Shown: positions 33,616-41,788, counted from the first letter of the stretch. The stretch is 52,948 nucleotides of DNA from Thermoplasmata archaeon (GCA_035532555.1 DATKQS010000006.1:73380-126327); one strand, 5' to 3'. Numbers and translations: made by a program. The notes: generated by a model not told the origin, from the letters alone.

Positions 33616-34334
33616 GGCGCGCCGCCCGGGCATCGAAGGATCTTCGGGTCCTCGTCACGGATGTCGACGGAACCATCACCGACCCCGAGCGGCGCCTCCA
33701 TCCCGCGGCGCTCGGCGCGCTGCGACGCCTGACGGACCGGGGAGTCCCCGTCATCCTCGCGACGGGCAACGTGCTGCCAATCGCCCTCGCGCTCCACCGC
33801 TCGCTCGGCCTCGTGGGCCCGATCGTCGCGGAGAACGGCGGGGTCGTCTACCAGCATACCGAGTCCGGGGAGCGGATCGAGCACCTCGCGGACCGGCGCG
33901 TGGCGCTCGCGGCGTACCGGGCACTCCGGGCGAGCGGCCTCCCCGTCCATCGACTCTTCACCGACCGGTGGCGCGAGACCGAGGTCGGCATCGACTCCAG
34001 CGTTCCCCTCGCGGAGGTGCGCCGCCGGATCCGGGGCATCAACGCCTACGCGGAGAGCAGTGGGTTCGCGATCCATCTGATGGAGCGGGGCGCGGGCAAG
34101 TACTTCGGAGTGCGCCGAGCGGTCGAGCTGCTCGGGCTCGGCCTCGAGCACGTGGTCGCGATCGGCGACGGGGACAACGACGCGCGGCTCCTGCGCGCCG
34201 TGGGATTCGGGGTCAGCTTCCCCTCGGCGAGCCCCCGCGCGCGGCGCGCGGCCGATCTCGTCACCCGCGCGGACGGGGCTCCCGGATTCCTTGAGGCGAT
34301 CCGGGCGAGCGGTTTATCGGGAAGGGGGCCCTAG
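33612..34334 (+). CDS. Phosphoglycolate phosphatase, archaeal HAD type
   Basis: HAD hydrolase of 240 residues similar to the Thermoplasma TA0175 family that dephosphorylates 2-phosphoglycolate. Seen: motif I DVDGTIT with D17 and D19, motif II ILATGN, IVAENGGVVYQ, a C2-type cap of about 85 residues, lysine in GAGKYFGVRRAVELLG, and motif IV IGDGDNDARLL (D186, D190). GTG 33612 overlaps the gatE stop by 4 nt. A sucrose-phosphatase-like or sugar-phosphate specificity is possible. Confidence 0.88.
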   Translation: MRRAARASKDLRVLVTDVDGTITDPERRLHPAALGALRRLTDRGVPVILATGNVLPIALALHRSLGLVGPIVAENGGVVYQHTESGERIEHLADRRVALAAYRALRASGLPVHRLFTDRWRETEVGIDSSVPLAEVRRRIRGINAYAESSGFAIHLMERGAGKYFGVRRAVELLGLGLEHVVAIGDGDNDARLLRAVGFGVSFPSASPRARRAADLVTRADGAPGFLEAIRASGLSGRGP

Positions 34335-34354
34335 CCTCGGCCGGGTCCCCCACC

Positions 34355-34513
34355 ATGATCGTCGGTCAGTGTATCCGGTGCGGGCGACCGGCCACGCGCA
34401 GCTGCCCCATCTGCGGTCAGATGTACTGTTCTGAGCACATGACGCCCTCCGAACGGGTCTGCTCGGACTGCGCCGGCGGAGCGCGACGGGGCCGCGGCCC
34501 CGGACTCTCCTAG
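34355..34513 (+). CDS. 52-residue double zinc-site protein
   Basis: Short protein with seven Cys and one His in an ordered array: C6-x2-C9, C17-x2-C20, C25-x2-H28, C36-x2-C39, then a basic Gly/Arg tail. This fits two zinc ions bound in a cross-brace, as in B-box, AN1 or HIT-type fingers. ATG 34355 lies about 40 nt after GGTTTATCG (34311-34319). Encoded 20 nt after the phosphatase. Function not known; small zinc proteins of this sort often bind RNA or protein partners. The regular metal spacing in an otherwise non-repetitive frame supports it as a real gene. Confidence 0.7.
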   Translation: MIVGQCIRCGRPATRSCPICGQMYCSEHMTPSERVCSDCAGGARRGRGPGLS

Positions 34514-34522
34514 AGCGCCCGG

Positions 34523-34861
34523 TTACGGGTGCTGCTCGGAGGAGTAGTCGTAGCCGGGAAGCACGAGCGGGCCCCGCGCGCTCGTGCGCGCGAGATAGAG
34601 GAAGACCACGCCCATCGTGCCCGTGAAGACGCCGATCCCGAGGGCGATCCACGCGAACCCTCCCAGGTGGGGCCCGATCCAGATTCCCCACCACAGTCGC
34701 ATGCCGCCCGCAGGCGTGAGCGCATGGGCGAGCAGGTTGATCACGACGGCGATGCCCCAGCCGAAGAAGATCAAAAGACCGCTCGCGATCTCCCATCCGA
34801 GGCGCGGATCGCCCCCGAAATCCTCCGGAGGGGTCGCAGGCGACTCCTGCAGATCGACCAC
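34523..34861 (-). CDS. Small two-helix membrane protein, hypothetical
   Basis: 112 residues, not recognised as a named family. Two hydrophobic segments: about residues 24-48 (IASGLLIFFGWGIAVVINLLAH) and 66-92 (HLGGFAWIALGIGVFTGTMGVVFLYLA), with an acidic Pro-rich N-terminus and a short polar C-terminus. GTG 34861 is about 26 nt downstream of a minus-strand CTCTTTAGAC (34883-34892), fitting a leaderless start. Convergent with the zinc protein, 9 nt apart. Confidence 0.65.
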   Translation of the reverse strand: MVDLQESPATPPEDFGGDPRLGWEIASGLLIFFGWGIAVVINLLAHALTPAGGMRLWWGIWIGPHLGGFAWIALGIGVFTGTMGVVFLYLARTSARGPLVLPGYDYSSEQHP

Positions 34862-35038
34862 GAGATTGCTAGCGTAGCCGGGTCTAAAGAGGTTGCCCCG
34901 AGCGTCCCTGGGCGGGGCGTGGCCCCGGCGCGATCACCACGAGACCGTTGTCGGCCGCCGACGCGCCGTAACCGGGCTCATGCGTTCGGACGTCGGGGCT
35001 CACCGTTCGACGCGGCCGATGGACCGCGCGCGGGTCCG

Positions 35039-35332
35039 CTATCCGAAGCCGGGCAGGGACTTCGTGTCCTTGCCGGTGCCGGGGCGCATCGGGGCCCTGC
35101 GCAGCTCCTTCGGGGTCTCCACGAGACGAACGATCGGAGCGGACTGGACGATGTAGCTCGGAAGGCCGGTGTTGGCGTCGTGGCCCGCCCGCAGGATGTT
35201 CATGATCTCCAGGCGGACTTCGATGACCGAGCCGTCCTTGAGTTTGAGGCGGACCTTCGCGTCGCCGCCGACCACCTCGTAGTCGACGATCTCGGCGTTC
35301 GATAGATCGGGCGGCGGGCCTCCACCCATCAT
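35039..35332 (-). CDS. Uncharacterised 97-residue protein coupled to ribosomal protein L11
   Basis: Seen: a small beta-rich domain (IVDYEVVGGDAKVRLKLKDG, then VEVRLEIMNILRAG-like strands, then YIVQSAPIVRLVETPKELR) with a short basic C-terminus. Its ATG overlaps the rpl11 stop as ATGA, so it is translated with L11. In most archaea L11 is followed by L1, L10 and L12; here this gene occupies the position and the others are absent. The strand pattern could be an Sm-like or SH3-like barrel, which would suit RNA binding, but I do not recognise the family. Confidence 0.75.
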   Translation of the reverse strand: MMGGGPPPDLSNAEIVDYEVVGGDAKVRLKLKDGSVIEVRLEIMNILRAGHDANTGLPSYIVQSAPIVRLVETPKELRRAPMRPGTGKDTKSLPGFG

Positions 35333-35796
35333 GCCGGGGCTCCCTTCCGTATGCGCTCCTTGAGCAGCGCGCGGGGGTCCTGGCCATCGACCGTGAGTCC
35401 GATCGAGACGCAGGTGCCGATCACCTGGTTCACCTTCTCCTCGACCGAGCGGCCGAACATGTCGCCGCTCTTCGCCTCGGCGATCTTGCGAACGGCCTCC
35501 AGCGAGACGTCCCCGACGATGTCGGTCTTCGCCTTGCCCGAGCCCTTCTCCTTCCCCGCTTCCTTCAAGAGGAGCGCGGTGACCGGGGGTCGCCCGACCA
35601 CGAGCGTGAACTGGCGCGTACCGGGATCGACCCGGACGACGACGGGAACGCGCATCCCGGCGAACTGCTTCGTTTCCTCGTTGATCTTTGCGACGACCTG
35701 CCCCACGTTGACCCCGAGGGGTCCGAGCGCGGGGCCGAGCGGCGGTCCCGCCGTCGCCTTGCCGCCCTCGACGAGGACGCTCACTTCATCCGCCAC
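35329..35796 (-). CDS. rpl11: Large-subunit ribosomal protein uL11
   Basis: L11 of the GTPase-associated centre. It has 155 residues. Seen: VEGGKATAGPPLGPALGPLGVN, KQFAGMRVPVVVRVD, PPVTALLLKEAG and KVNQVIGTCVSIGLTVDG, with the Pro-rich N-terminal factor-binding domain and the RNA-binding C-terminal domain intact. GTG 35796 has GGAGG 7 nt upstream. It overlaps the spt5 stop by 11 nt and the next gene by 4 nt. Confidence 0.97.
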   Translation of the reverse strand: MADEVSVLVEGGKATAGPPLGPALGPLGVNVGQVVAKINEETKQFAGMRVPVVVRVDPGTRQFTLVVGRPPVTALLLKEAGKEKGSGKAKTDIVGDVSLEAVRKIAEAKSGDMFGRSVEEKVNQVIGTCVSIGLTVDGQDPRALLKERIRKGAPA

Positions 35797-36784
35797 TCTT
35801 GCCGCCTCCCTTCTCCAACATGCGCACGTGATCGCCGCGTACCGTCACGGGGATCGGCACCACGGCCTCGATGAGCTCGACGGTGATCTCTTCCTTGTCC
35901 TGGTCGATCCGCTTCACTCGGGCCTTCTCGCCCTTGAACGGACCGGCGATGAGCTCGACGATCGCACCCTCGACGAATCCCTCGACCGTGATCTTCGGGA
36001 CGAGGAGCGGCTCGACCTCTTTGAGCGTCGTTTCCCCGGCGACGAGGCCGCGGGCCTTGCGGATCCCTTTGAGCATCTCGTGGACGCCCTCGAAGCTCAT
36101 CCCCTCGGCGAAGACGTAGCCGCGCAGCGCCGCCGGCACGAGGAGCGCGAAGATGACGTCGGGCTTCTCCTCGGTACGCGCGAGCAGCGTGTCGGCGACC
36201 TCGCGCTCGTACCCGCGCGAACTCTTGATCGCCAGCACGGCTTGGCGAGCGACGCAGGCGAGCGTGAGCTTGGCGGGATTCCCGCCGTCCAGCGCCTTCG
36301 CCTGGAGACGGATTTCCACGCGGTCCCCGTACCGCACTCCGACCGGGGCCGTGATCTCGAAGGAGAGGGGAACGAGGGAGTTTTCCTCCATCGTGAGGGT
36401 CACGGACTGAGAACGGGCGAACAGCTCCACGACGGTCCGCTTCCCCGGGGGAGCCCAGCGCACGGGCCACTCGGCCCCTTCTCCGGGGTAGGTGGAGGTG
36501 TAGCCGACATCGATGGTGAGCTCGACCGGGCCGGCGCTTCCGCGCTGGTGGGCGAGCACGGCGCTCAGGGTGGTGATCGTGCCGGCCGTGACCTCCCGGA
36601 CGGTGTCGTCGGCGGCCTTGAGGCTCAGCTGGGACGGCTCGGCGGCGCGTGCCGGGGTCGCGGTGGGACCGGGCGGAGGGATCGGCGCCCGAGCGGTCGC
36701 GGGGGTCGTGGGCGCCTTCCCCGGGCTCGGTGTCGGTGGACCGCCGAGGAGACCGATGCCTTCGTCCGTGGGGTTCCCTGCCAT
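35786..36784 (-). CDS. spt5: Transcription elongation factor Spt5 (NusG homologue) with long N-terminal extension
   Basis: Binds the RNA-polymerase clamp with Spt4 and promotes processivity. The C-terminal half is standard: NGN domain about residues 181-264 (VLAIKSSRGYEREVADTLL, GYVFAEGMSFEGVHEMLKGI) and KOW domain about 267-328 (VEGAIVELIAGPFKGEKARVKRID). Most archaeal Spt5 proteins are near 150 residues; this has 332. The extra 180 comprise a Pro/Ala linker (about 8-50) and a beta-rich, immunoglobulin-like domain (about 55-175). ATG 36784 has GGAGG 4 nt upstream. Encoded between secE and rpl11 as in other archaea. Confidence 0.93.
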   Translation of the reverse strand: MAGNPTDEGIGLLGGPPTPSPGKAPTTPATARAPIPPPGPTATPARAAEPSQLSLKAADDTVREVTAGTITTLSAVLAHQRGSAGPVELTIDVGYTSTYPGEGAEWPVRWAPPGKRTVVELFARSQSVTLTMEENSLVPLSFEITAPVGVRYGDRVEIRLQAKALDGGNPAKLTLACVARQAVLAIKSSRGYEREVADTLLARTEEKPDVIFALLVPAALRGYVFAEGMSFEGVHEMLKGIRKARGLVAGETTLKEVEPLLVPKITVEGFVEGAIVELIAGPFKGEKARVKRIDQDKEEITVELIEAVVPIPVTVRGDHVRMLEKGGGKSGG

Positions 36785-36816
36785 TCCGCCTCCTATCCTC
36801 CGTACGGCCGCGGGAC

Positions 36817-37062
36817 CTACAGCGCGGCGAAGTAATTCGCCCAGATCCACGGGCCGGCTTGAGTGAAGAAGATGTAGATCCCGAAGCCCGTGAGGCCGAT
36901 GATCGCCGCCCCGATGAACGTGATCGTCAACACGCGCGTGTACTCCTCGCGGGTGGGTTTGCGGGCCATCCGCAGGATGCGGCCGTACTTGCCGTGGCCG
37001 ACGTGGTGCAGGCGACCGTCGAAATCGTCCTGGGCCCGCCGGGCCCGGTCGAGGAATGCCAT
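36817..37062 (-). CDS. secE: Protein translocase subunit SecE/Sec61-gamma
   Basis: Single-span clamp subunit of the Sec translocon. It has 81 residues. Seen: an amphipathic N-terminal helix, the conserved ARKPTREEYTRVLTITFIGAAIIGL segment at the start of the membrane helix (about residues 43-66), and a short external tail. Position directly after ftsZ and before spt5 is the classical archaeal order. An N-terminal extension of about 30 residues precedes the conserved core. Confidence 0.92.
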   Translation of the reverse strand: MAFLDRARRAQDDFDGRLHHVGHGKYGRILRMARKPTREEYTRVLTITFIGAAIIGLTGFGIYIFFTQAGPWIWANYFAAL

Positions 37063-37073
37063 GGGGGTTGTAC

Positions 37074-38186
37074 CTACCGTACCGTTTCGATCTCGTGCTC
37101 GTGCGCGCGCGAGCCGTGAGATCCCGCGGACGATGCCCCGAGAATCTGGGGGGATTTAACGCCGGTGACCACGAGTAGGACGCGGATCGTGGCCTGCATG
37201 GTGGGGTCGATGTTCGCTCCCCAGATGATGCGCGCGTTCGGGCTGATGGTCTTCTGGACGATCTCGCTCGCCTTCTGGGCTTCGCTGACCGTCATGTCGG
37301 GGCCGCCCGTGACGTTGATGAGCGCCCCGGTCGCCCCGGCGATATCGACCCGGAGCAGCGGGGAGTTGATCGCCTCCATCACGGCGTCCTCGGCCCGGTT
37401 GTCGCTCTCGGACTCGCCGATGCCGATGAGCGCGACGCCCCCGCCCTTGAGGATGGTGCGCAGGTCGTTGAAATCGAGGTTGACGAGGCCCGGCCGGGTG
37501 ATAATCTCGGTGATCCCACGGATGGCGCTCGCGAGGACGGAATCGGCGACCTTGAAGGCGGTCTGCACGGGGAGCCGCGGCACGAGCTCGAGCAAGCGGT
37601 CGTTCGGGATCGTGATGACGGTGTCGACGACCGAGGAGAGGCGCTCGAGGCCCGCGAGCGCATTCTCGGTGCGCACCGTGCCCTCCGAGGTAAACGGAAG
37701 GGTTGCGACCGCGATCGTGAGCGGGTCCCCACCGGAAGCTTTGGCGATCTCGGCGACGACGGGGGCGGAACCCGTCCCGGTTCCCCCGCCGAGACCGAGG
37801 GTGATGAACACCATGTCGGAGTTCGCAAGGAGCGCCTTGAGGTCATCGCTCGCCTCTTGAGCGGCGCGCTCGCCGACGTCGGGGAGCGCCCCGGCACCGA
37901 GACCCCGGGTGAGGCGTCGGCCGAGGAGGACCTTGCGATCGGAGTGGATCGTGAGCAGATGCTGGGCGTCGGTGTTGGCGGCGATCGTCACCGCGCCGGA
38001 GAGCCCCTGCTCGGTGAGCCGGTTGATGGTGTTGCAGCCCCCGCCCCCGCAGCCGATGATCTTGATGGTCGTTTTCAGCGTGGCGAGAACCGCTTCGAGC
38101 TCCGCGTCGTCCCCACCCGGTTTCAGAGGAGGGCGGGCGGTATCGGCGGGCAAGTGCGATAGGATCTCCTGAGCGAGTGGGCGCAT
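37074..38186 (-). CDS. ftsZ: Cell-division GTPase FtsZ
   Basis: Tubulin-like GTPase forming the division ring. It has 370 residues. Seen: IIGCGGGGCNTINRL (T1 loop), AANTDAQHL, the tubulin signature GGGTGTG at 133-139, TLPFTSEG, IPNDRLLEL and the T7 loop NLDFNDLR that contacts the next subunit's GTP. The C-terminus is a short HEHEIETVR tail without a clear bacterial-type binding peptide. It heads the minus-strand ftsZ-secE-spt5-rpl11 operon, with a TATA box at 38222-38231. Confidence 0.97.
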   Translation of the reverse strand: MRPLAQEILSHLPADTARPPLKPGGDDAELEAVLATLKTTIKIIGCGGGGCNTINRLTEQGLSGAVTIAANTDAQHLLTIHSDRKVLLGRRLTRGLGAGALPDVGERAAQEASDDLKALLANSDMVFITLGLGGGTGTGSAPVVAEIAKASGGDPLTIAVATLPFTSEGTVRTENALAGLERLSSVVDTVITIPNDRLLELVPRLPVQTAFKVADSVLASAIRGITEIITRPGLVNLDFNDLRTILKGGGVALIGIGESESDNRAEDAVMEAINSPLLRVDIAGATGALINVTGGPDMTVSEAQKASEIVQKTISPNARIIWGANIDPTMQATIRVLLVVTGVKSPQILGASSAGSHGSRAHEHEIETVR

Positions 38187-38221
38187 ATCGGCTGTTCCTC
38201 GAGGGCCGGAGCATGGCCCGT

Positions 38222-38231
38222 CTTATAAATC
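38222..38231. promoter_or_regulatory. TATA element between ftsZ and mptE, usable in both directions
   Basis: CTTATAAATC reads ATTTATAAG on the minus strand, about 40 nt before ftsZ ATG 38186, and TTATAAAT on the plus strand, about 32 nt before mptE GTG 38258. No second AT-rich box lies in the 71-bp gap. Confidence 0.55.
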
Positions 38232-38257
38232 AATGGCTCCTCTTCCGGCGGTAAGCC

Positions 38258-38983
38258 GTGGAGTACGCCGAGTGGGCCCCGGAGTATGCGCGAATCCGCG
38301 CCGCGTTCGGGTTCCCGTTCGACCGGGAGGTCCGCTCGGCTGAAGCGCTGAGGCGTCTCCTCCCGCCGGAGGCACGGATCGATCCGTTGCCACGGATCCG
38401 CGAGCGCCTCCACGCCCGCGAGGTCATCGTGGTCGGCCTCGCGCCGGGGGCGGGACCTCCGCCGGTGTGGCGCTTGCCTCCCCGGGCGAAGACCCCGGTG
38501 ATCGTGGCGGCGGATGGAGCGACGGCGGCCTGCACCGGAGCGGGCCTCGTGCCCGCCGTCATCGTGACGGATCTCGACGGGCCGATCCCCTCGGAGATCT
38601 CGGCGAACAGTCGAGGGGCGCTCGCGGTGATCCACGCCCACGGCGACAACCTCCCGGCGCTCGAGGAGTGGGTCCCCCAGTTCCCTGGTGAGCTCGCCGG
38701 GTCCTGGGCCGGGCCGCCCACAGAGGACCTGATCAACGTGGGAGGGTTCACCGATGGCGATCGGGCGGTCCACCTCGCCGAGCACCTGGGCGCCGAGCGG
38801 ATCCTCCTCTGGGGATTCGAGTTCGATCGGATCGACGAGGAGGACCCTCGGCTACGCGAGCGGAAGATCCGGAAGCTCGCGTTCGCTCGCTCGGCTCTCC
38901 ACGCGCTCGCGGCGCGGAGCTCGATCCCGATCGTCCTCTGGCTTCGGGACGGATCGTTCGACCGGCTCGGGGCTCACACGTAG
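38258..38983 (+). CDS. mptE: 6-hydroxymethyl-7,8-dihydropterin pyrophosphokinase MptE
   Basis: Archaeal type of HPPK (DUF115/COG1634) in tetrahydromethanopterin or tetrahydrofolate synthesis. It has 241 residues. Seen: IVVGLAPGAGPPP, IVAADGATAAC, VIVTDLDGP, VIHAHGDN, NVGGFTDGDRAVHLAEHLGA and LLWGFEFDRID, all characteristic of the family and carrying the Asp residues for metal-ATP. GTG 38258 is a near-leaderless start from the shared TATA element. Overlaps the next convergent gene by 10 nt. Confidence 0.93.
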   Translation: MEYAEWAPEYARIRAAFGFPFDREVRSAEALRRLLPPEARIDPLPRIRERLHAREVIVVGLAPGAGPPPVWRLPPRAKTPVIVAADGATAACTGAGLVPAVIVTDLDGPIPSEISANSRGALAVIHAHGDNLPALEEWVPQFPGELAGSWAGPPTEDLINVGGFTDGDRAVHLAEHLGAERILLWGFEFDRIDEEDPRLRERKIRKLAFARSALHALAARSSIPIVLWLRDGSFDRLGAHT

Positions 38984-40767
38984 GCCGCGTCGACCAGGTA
39001 GGTCACGTCCTGACCACTCTCGTACAGGACGAGGAAGGGCGCATGCTCGAACCACGCGATCGCCGCGGGGCTCAGCGGGAGCGCGGCCGCCGACGGATCG
39101 AGCGCGACGCCCCCGTACATCACCGAGTCCACGATCACCACATCGATCGGGAAGGGAGAATGGGGCGCGTCCGAGCTCCGTAACTCGGCGGCGGCGCTCG
39201 TCCAGTTCGATCCCGTGAACAGGGCCGGGGTCGATCCCCAGGTCGCACGATTTCCGTCGAAGCCGAACACCGCCGAACTGAGCGGATGCGAGCTCGCGAC
39301 CACCTGGTTCTGCGGCACTCCGATGGAGACCCATTGCCATAACGCGGCATCGCCCGGTGGGTATCCTTCCTGGAATCCTCCGAAGTTGGCCTGCGGGGGA
39401 TAGACGATCGCGGCGTTCGCCGCCACGAGCAGGACCACGCCGAGCGACGCCGCCACGAGCGCTCGTCGACCCCCCCGTTCGCCGGCGCGTGCGACGAGCG
39501 CGCCCACGCCGATCGCGGCCAGCAGCCCGATCGGGATGAACAGGTACTCCACGTAGCGCGAGGCGGGGATCGCTTCGACGAACCCGGACGCCGAGCTGAG
39601 GTAGTACGTCGCGAGCAGCGTGAGCGCGGCGCCGATCCCTAACGCGGTCGCCATCGTCAGGGAGAGCGGGCCGAGCCGCGAGGCCGTTGGCGCCCGTCGG
39701 CTGCCGGCCGTGAGGATCCCCATCCCGAGGACCGGGGCGAACCACAGGATCGCCATCGGGCTTGTCAACTGGCTCGTCCCGGGGAGCGGAATGAACAGGA
39801 CGGTCGCGATGCCTCCGAAGATCAGGGCCGCGAGGATCACCATGTCCCGCACGAGGCTGCGATCGCTCGGCATCCGGACCCAGGTCCGACGGGGTCGGAA
39901 CGCTCCTCGGCGCCAGTACATGAGGAGCCCGGCGACCCCGACGCCGGCGAGACCCAGCGCTTCGAGCGCGGCGAATCCGGCGAGCGCGTCGCCGCCGAGT
40001 CCCGGCCCGATGACGGTCGCAACGAAGGAGGACGTCCCATAGAACCAGTAGGCGAGGGTCGCGGTGATGAAGGCGGCGATGAACCCCAGCTCGCGCGCCG
40101 GAAAGCGGCGGCTCCACAGGCCCGGTCGCCAGAGCTCGAGGAGGAGAAGGCTCCCGAGCGCGCTCAGGACGAACATGAACGAGGAGAGATGGTGGGTCAC
40201 GATCAGCGCCCCGCTCGTCAGCACGAGCGGCAGGTAGAATCGGGAGTCCCGGCGGGTCTCCACGAAGAGCCAGATCGCGGCGACGCACAGGAAGTCCCCG
40301 AGCGCGAGCGGAGCCGGGTGCGCGATCGAGAACATCCGGGGCATCGCGACCGAGGCGAACGCGGCCCCGAGCAGTGCGATCGAATCGTGGGCGTAGAGCC
40401 GGCGGAACAGGAGGAACAGCGGGAAGACGGAGAGCGCGGAGACCACGGGGATGATGATCGTCAACGCGGAGAACGGGTCGATCCCGAGCGCGCCGGATCC
40501 GGCGCCGGAGAGGAGGAAGATGCCGGGAAAGTCCGGATACGCCGTTCCCCAGCCGACGTACGCGGCTCCGTGCGGCAGGTGGCCGGTCGAGACGAGGGCG
40601 TGGGTCAGCGTGTAGTACTCGCCCGAATCCGATCCGAACAGGGAGAAGGAGACATAGGGCTCGACCGCGAGCACGACCAAGAGCGTTGCGAGCCCTCCGA
40701 GGAAGAGCGCGGTCTCCCTCCTCACGGGCCGCCGCCCGGGGACGCCCACCTCGGCCCACCAGAGCAC
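38974..40767 (-). CDS. Polytopic membrane protein, GT-C-like
   Basis: 597 residues with about twelve membrane segments in the first 430 residues and an extracytoplasmic C-terminal domain of about 150. Seen: an acidic first-loop motif SDSGEYYTLTHALVSTGHLPHG shortly after the first helix, as in GT-C glycosyltransferases (where D/E there binds metal or lipid-phosphate sugar), and ALIVTHHLSSFMFVLSALG. This makes a dolichyl-phosphate-sugar transferase or an oligosaccharide-assembly protein likely but not certain. GTG 40767 is used; the TATA box ATTATAG near 40823-40829 predicts a leader of about 30 nt. Confidence 0.7.
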   Translation of the reverse strand: MLWWAEVGVPGRRPVRRETALFLGGLATLLVVLAVEPYVSFSLFGSDSGEYYTLTHALVSTGHLPHGAAYVGWGTAYPDFPGIFLLSGAGSGALGIDPFSALTIIIPVVSALSVFPLFLLFRRLYAHDSIALLGAAFASVAMPRMFSIAHPAPLALGDFLCVAAIWLFVETRRDSRFYLPLVLTSGALIVTHHLSSFMFVLSALGSLLLLELWRPGLWSRRFPARELGFIAAFITATLAYWFYGTSSFVATVIGPGLGGDALAGFAALEALGLAGVGVAGLLMYWRRGAFRPRRTWVRMPSDRSLVRDMVILAALIFGGIATVLFIPLPGTSQLTSPMAILWFAPVLGMGILTAGSRRAPTASRLGPLSLTMATALGIGAALTLLATYYLSSASGFVEAIPASRYVEYLFIPIGLLAAIGVGALVARAGERGGRRALVAASLGVVLLVAANAAIVYPPQANFGGFQEGYPPGDAALWQWVSIGVPQNQVVASSHPLSSAVFGFDGNRATWGSTPALFTGSNWTSAAAELRSSDAPHSPFPIDVVIVDSVMYGGVALDPSAAALPLSPAAIAWFEHAPFLVLYESGQDVTYLVDAAYV

Positions 40768-40879
40768 GCCCGGAGGGGGTCGGGTACCGTCATCTCGATG
40801 GGAACGCCAGGGGAGCCCGGACTATAATCGGCTCGCCCGCGGCATCGAGCCGCGATCCCACCGAACGTGCTCGACCCAA

Positions 40880-40893
40880 CCTCTAAATAGAGG
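40880..40893. repeat. Inverted repeat centred on a TATA box
   Basis: CCTCTA and TAGAGG flank AA; the element CTCTAAATAGAGG includes a TATA-like TAAATA 33-43 nt before ATG 40926 of the basic-protein gene. The symmetry could mark binding of a dimeric repressor over the promoter, or be the promoter itself. Confidence 0.45.
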
Positions 40894-40925
40894 GGGCTGG
40901 TGGGGGCGAAATCAAGGGTTTATCG

Positions 40926-41348
40926 ATGGCTTCTACTTCTCGCAAGAAGTCGCGCAGCGGACCGAAGTCCGCCCGGCGCCCGTCGAAGGCTCGACCGACC
41001 CGCCGACCGGTCCGTCGCCCGACGGCGAAACCGAGGAAGCCGACCCCCCGACGCGCCCCTCCCCGCAAGAAGGTCGTCGCGAAGAAGGCCGCACGTCCGA
41101 AACCGAAGATCCCCGTCAAGTCCGCGCCTCCGCGCAAGGTCGTGCCCGCGGCCGCGGAAGCCCCCCCGAGCCCTCCGCGCCTCGGAGACGGACGTCGCCA
41201 CGTGCTCTCTCTGTCGTTCCTGCGGGACGGCGACGAGTTCCTCGCGCGCATCGAGACCGACGCGGGGCATATCACCGAGTTCAAGCACCGCGTCCTCGAC
41301 CAGCTCCTCAGCCTCGTGGCGAGCGAGCTCGAAGATCTGCTCGAGTGA
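40926..41348 (+). CDS. Histone-H1-like basic-tail protein, hypothetical
   Basis: 140 residues in two parts. Residues 1-80 form a Lys/Arg/Pro/Ala tail with repeated PRKP, RRP and KK groups and no hydrophobic core, much like eukaryotic H1 or bacterial HctB tails. Residues 87-140 form a compact acidic domain (HVLSLSFLRDGDEFLARIETD, then a C-terminal helix LLSLVASELEDLLE). No membrane segment or signal peptide. DNA or RNA binding is inferred from charge alone. It may be a nucleoid protein or a ribosome-associated factor. Neighbour yjbQ begins 43 nt downstream with its own TATA box. Confidence 0.75.
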   Translation: MASTSRKKSRSGPKSARRPSKARPTRRPVRRPTAKPRKPTPRRAPPRKKVVAKKAARPKPKIPVKSAPPRKVVPAAAEAPPSPPRLGDGRRHVLSLSFLRDGDEFLARIETDAGHITEFKHRVLDQLLSLVASELEDLLE

Positions 41349-41360
41349 GCGCGAACCCGT

Positions 41361-41370
41361 CCCTTAAGGG
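41361..41370 (+). promoter_or_regulatory. Palindromic TATA-like element for yjbQ
   Basis: CCCTTAAGGG, self-complementary, centred about 27 nt before GTG 41392, the spacing for leaderless transcription. The same CCTTAAGG core occurs at 47648-47655. Confidence 0.45.
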
Positions 41371-41391
41371 CGGGAAACCGCTCGGGTCGGC

Positions 41392-41788
41392 GTGAAGAGC
41401 CGCACCGAATACATCGTATTGAACACGAAGACCCCGCGCGAGTTCGTCCGGCTCACCGACCGGGTGCGGGCGATCGTGAAGGACAGCGGGATCCGGGAGG
41501 GGCTCGCCCTCGTCTCCGCGATGCACATCACCGCGGCGATCTACGTCAACGACAACGAGTCCGGGCTTCTGGAGGACATTGCGAAGTGGGCCGACCGGCT
41601 CGCCCCTCCGGGCGACTACGCGCACCACCGCACCGGAGAGACGAACGGCGACGCGCACCTGAAGAACCTCCTCCTCGGACATCAGGTCGTACTGCCCATC
41701 ACGGCCGGAGATCTCGACCTCGGTCCGTGGGAGGAGGTCTTCTACGCCGAGTTCGACGGGCAGCGCCCCAAACGGGTCGTGGTCAAGA

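Noticed and set aside
31918-33633. A 571-codon minus-strand open frame opposite gatE
   Set aside because: Shadow of gatE, same compositional signature.
17035-34513. Rho-independent-like or oligo-T terminators after the convergent genes
   Set aside because: No T runs of five or more following genes were found that stand out; most convergent genes overlap, so terminators cannot be called by eye.
34884-35003. A 39-residue minus-strand frame starting GTG 35003 between the membrane protein and the 97-residue gene
   Set aside because: No TATA box at the right distance, Pro/Gly-rich sequence without motif. The 177-bp gap is treated as intergenic.
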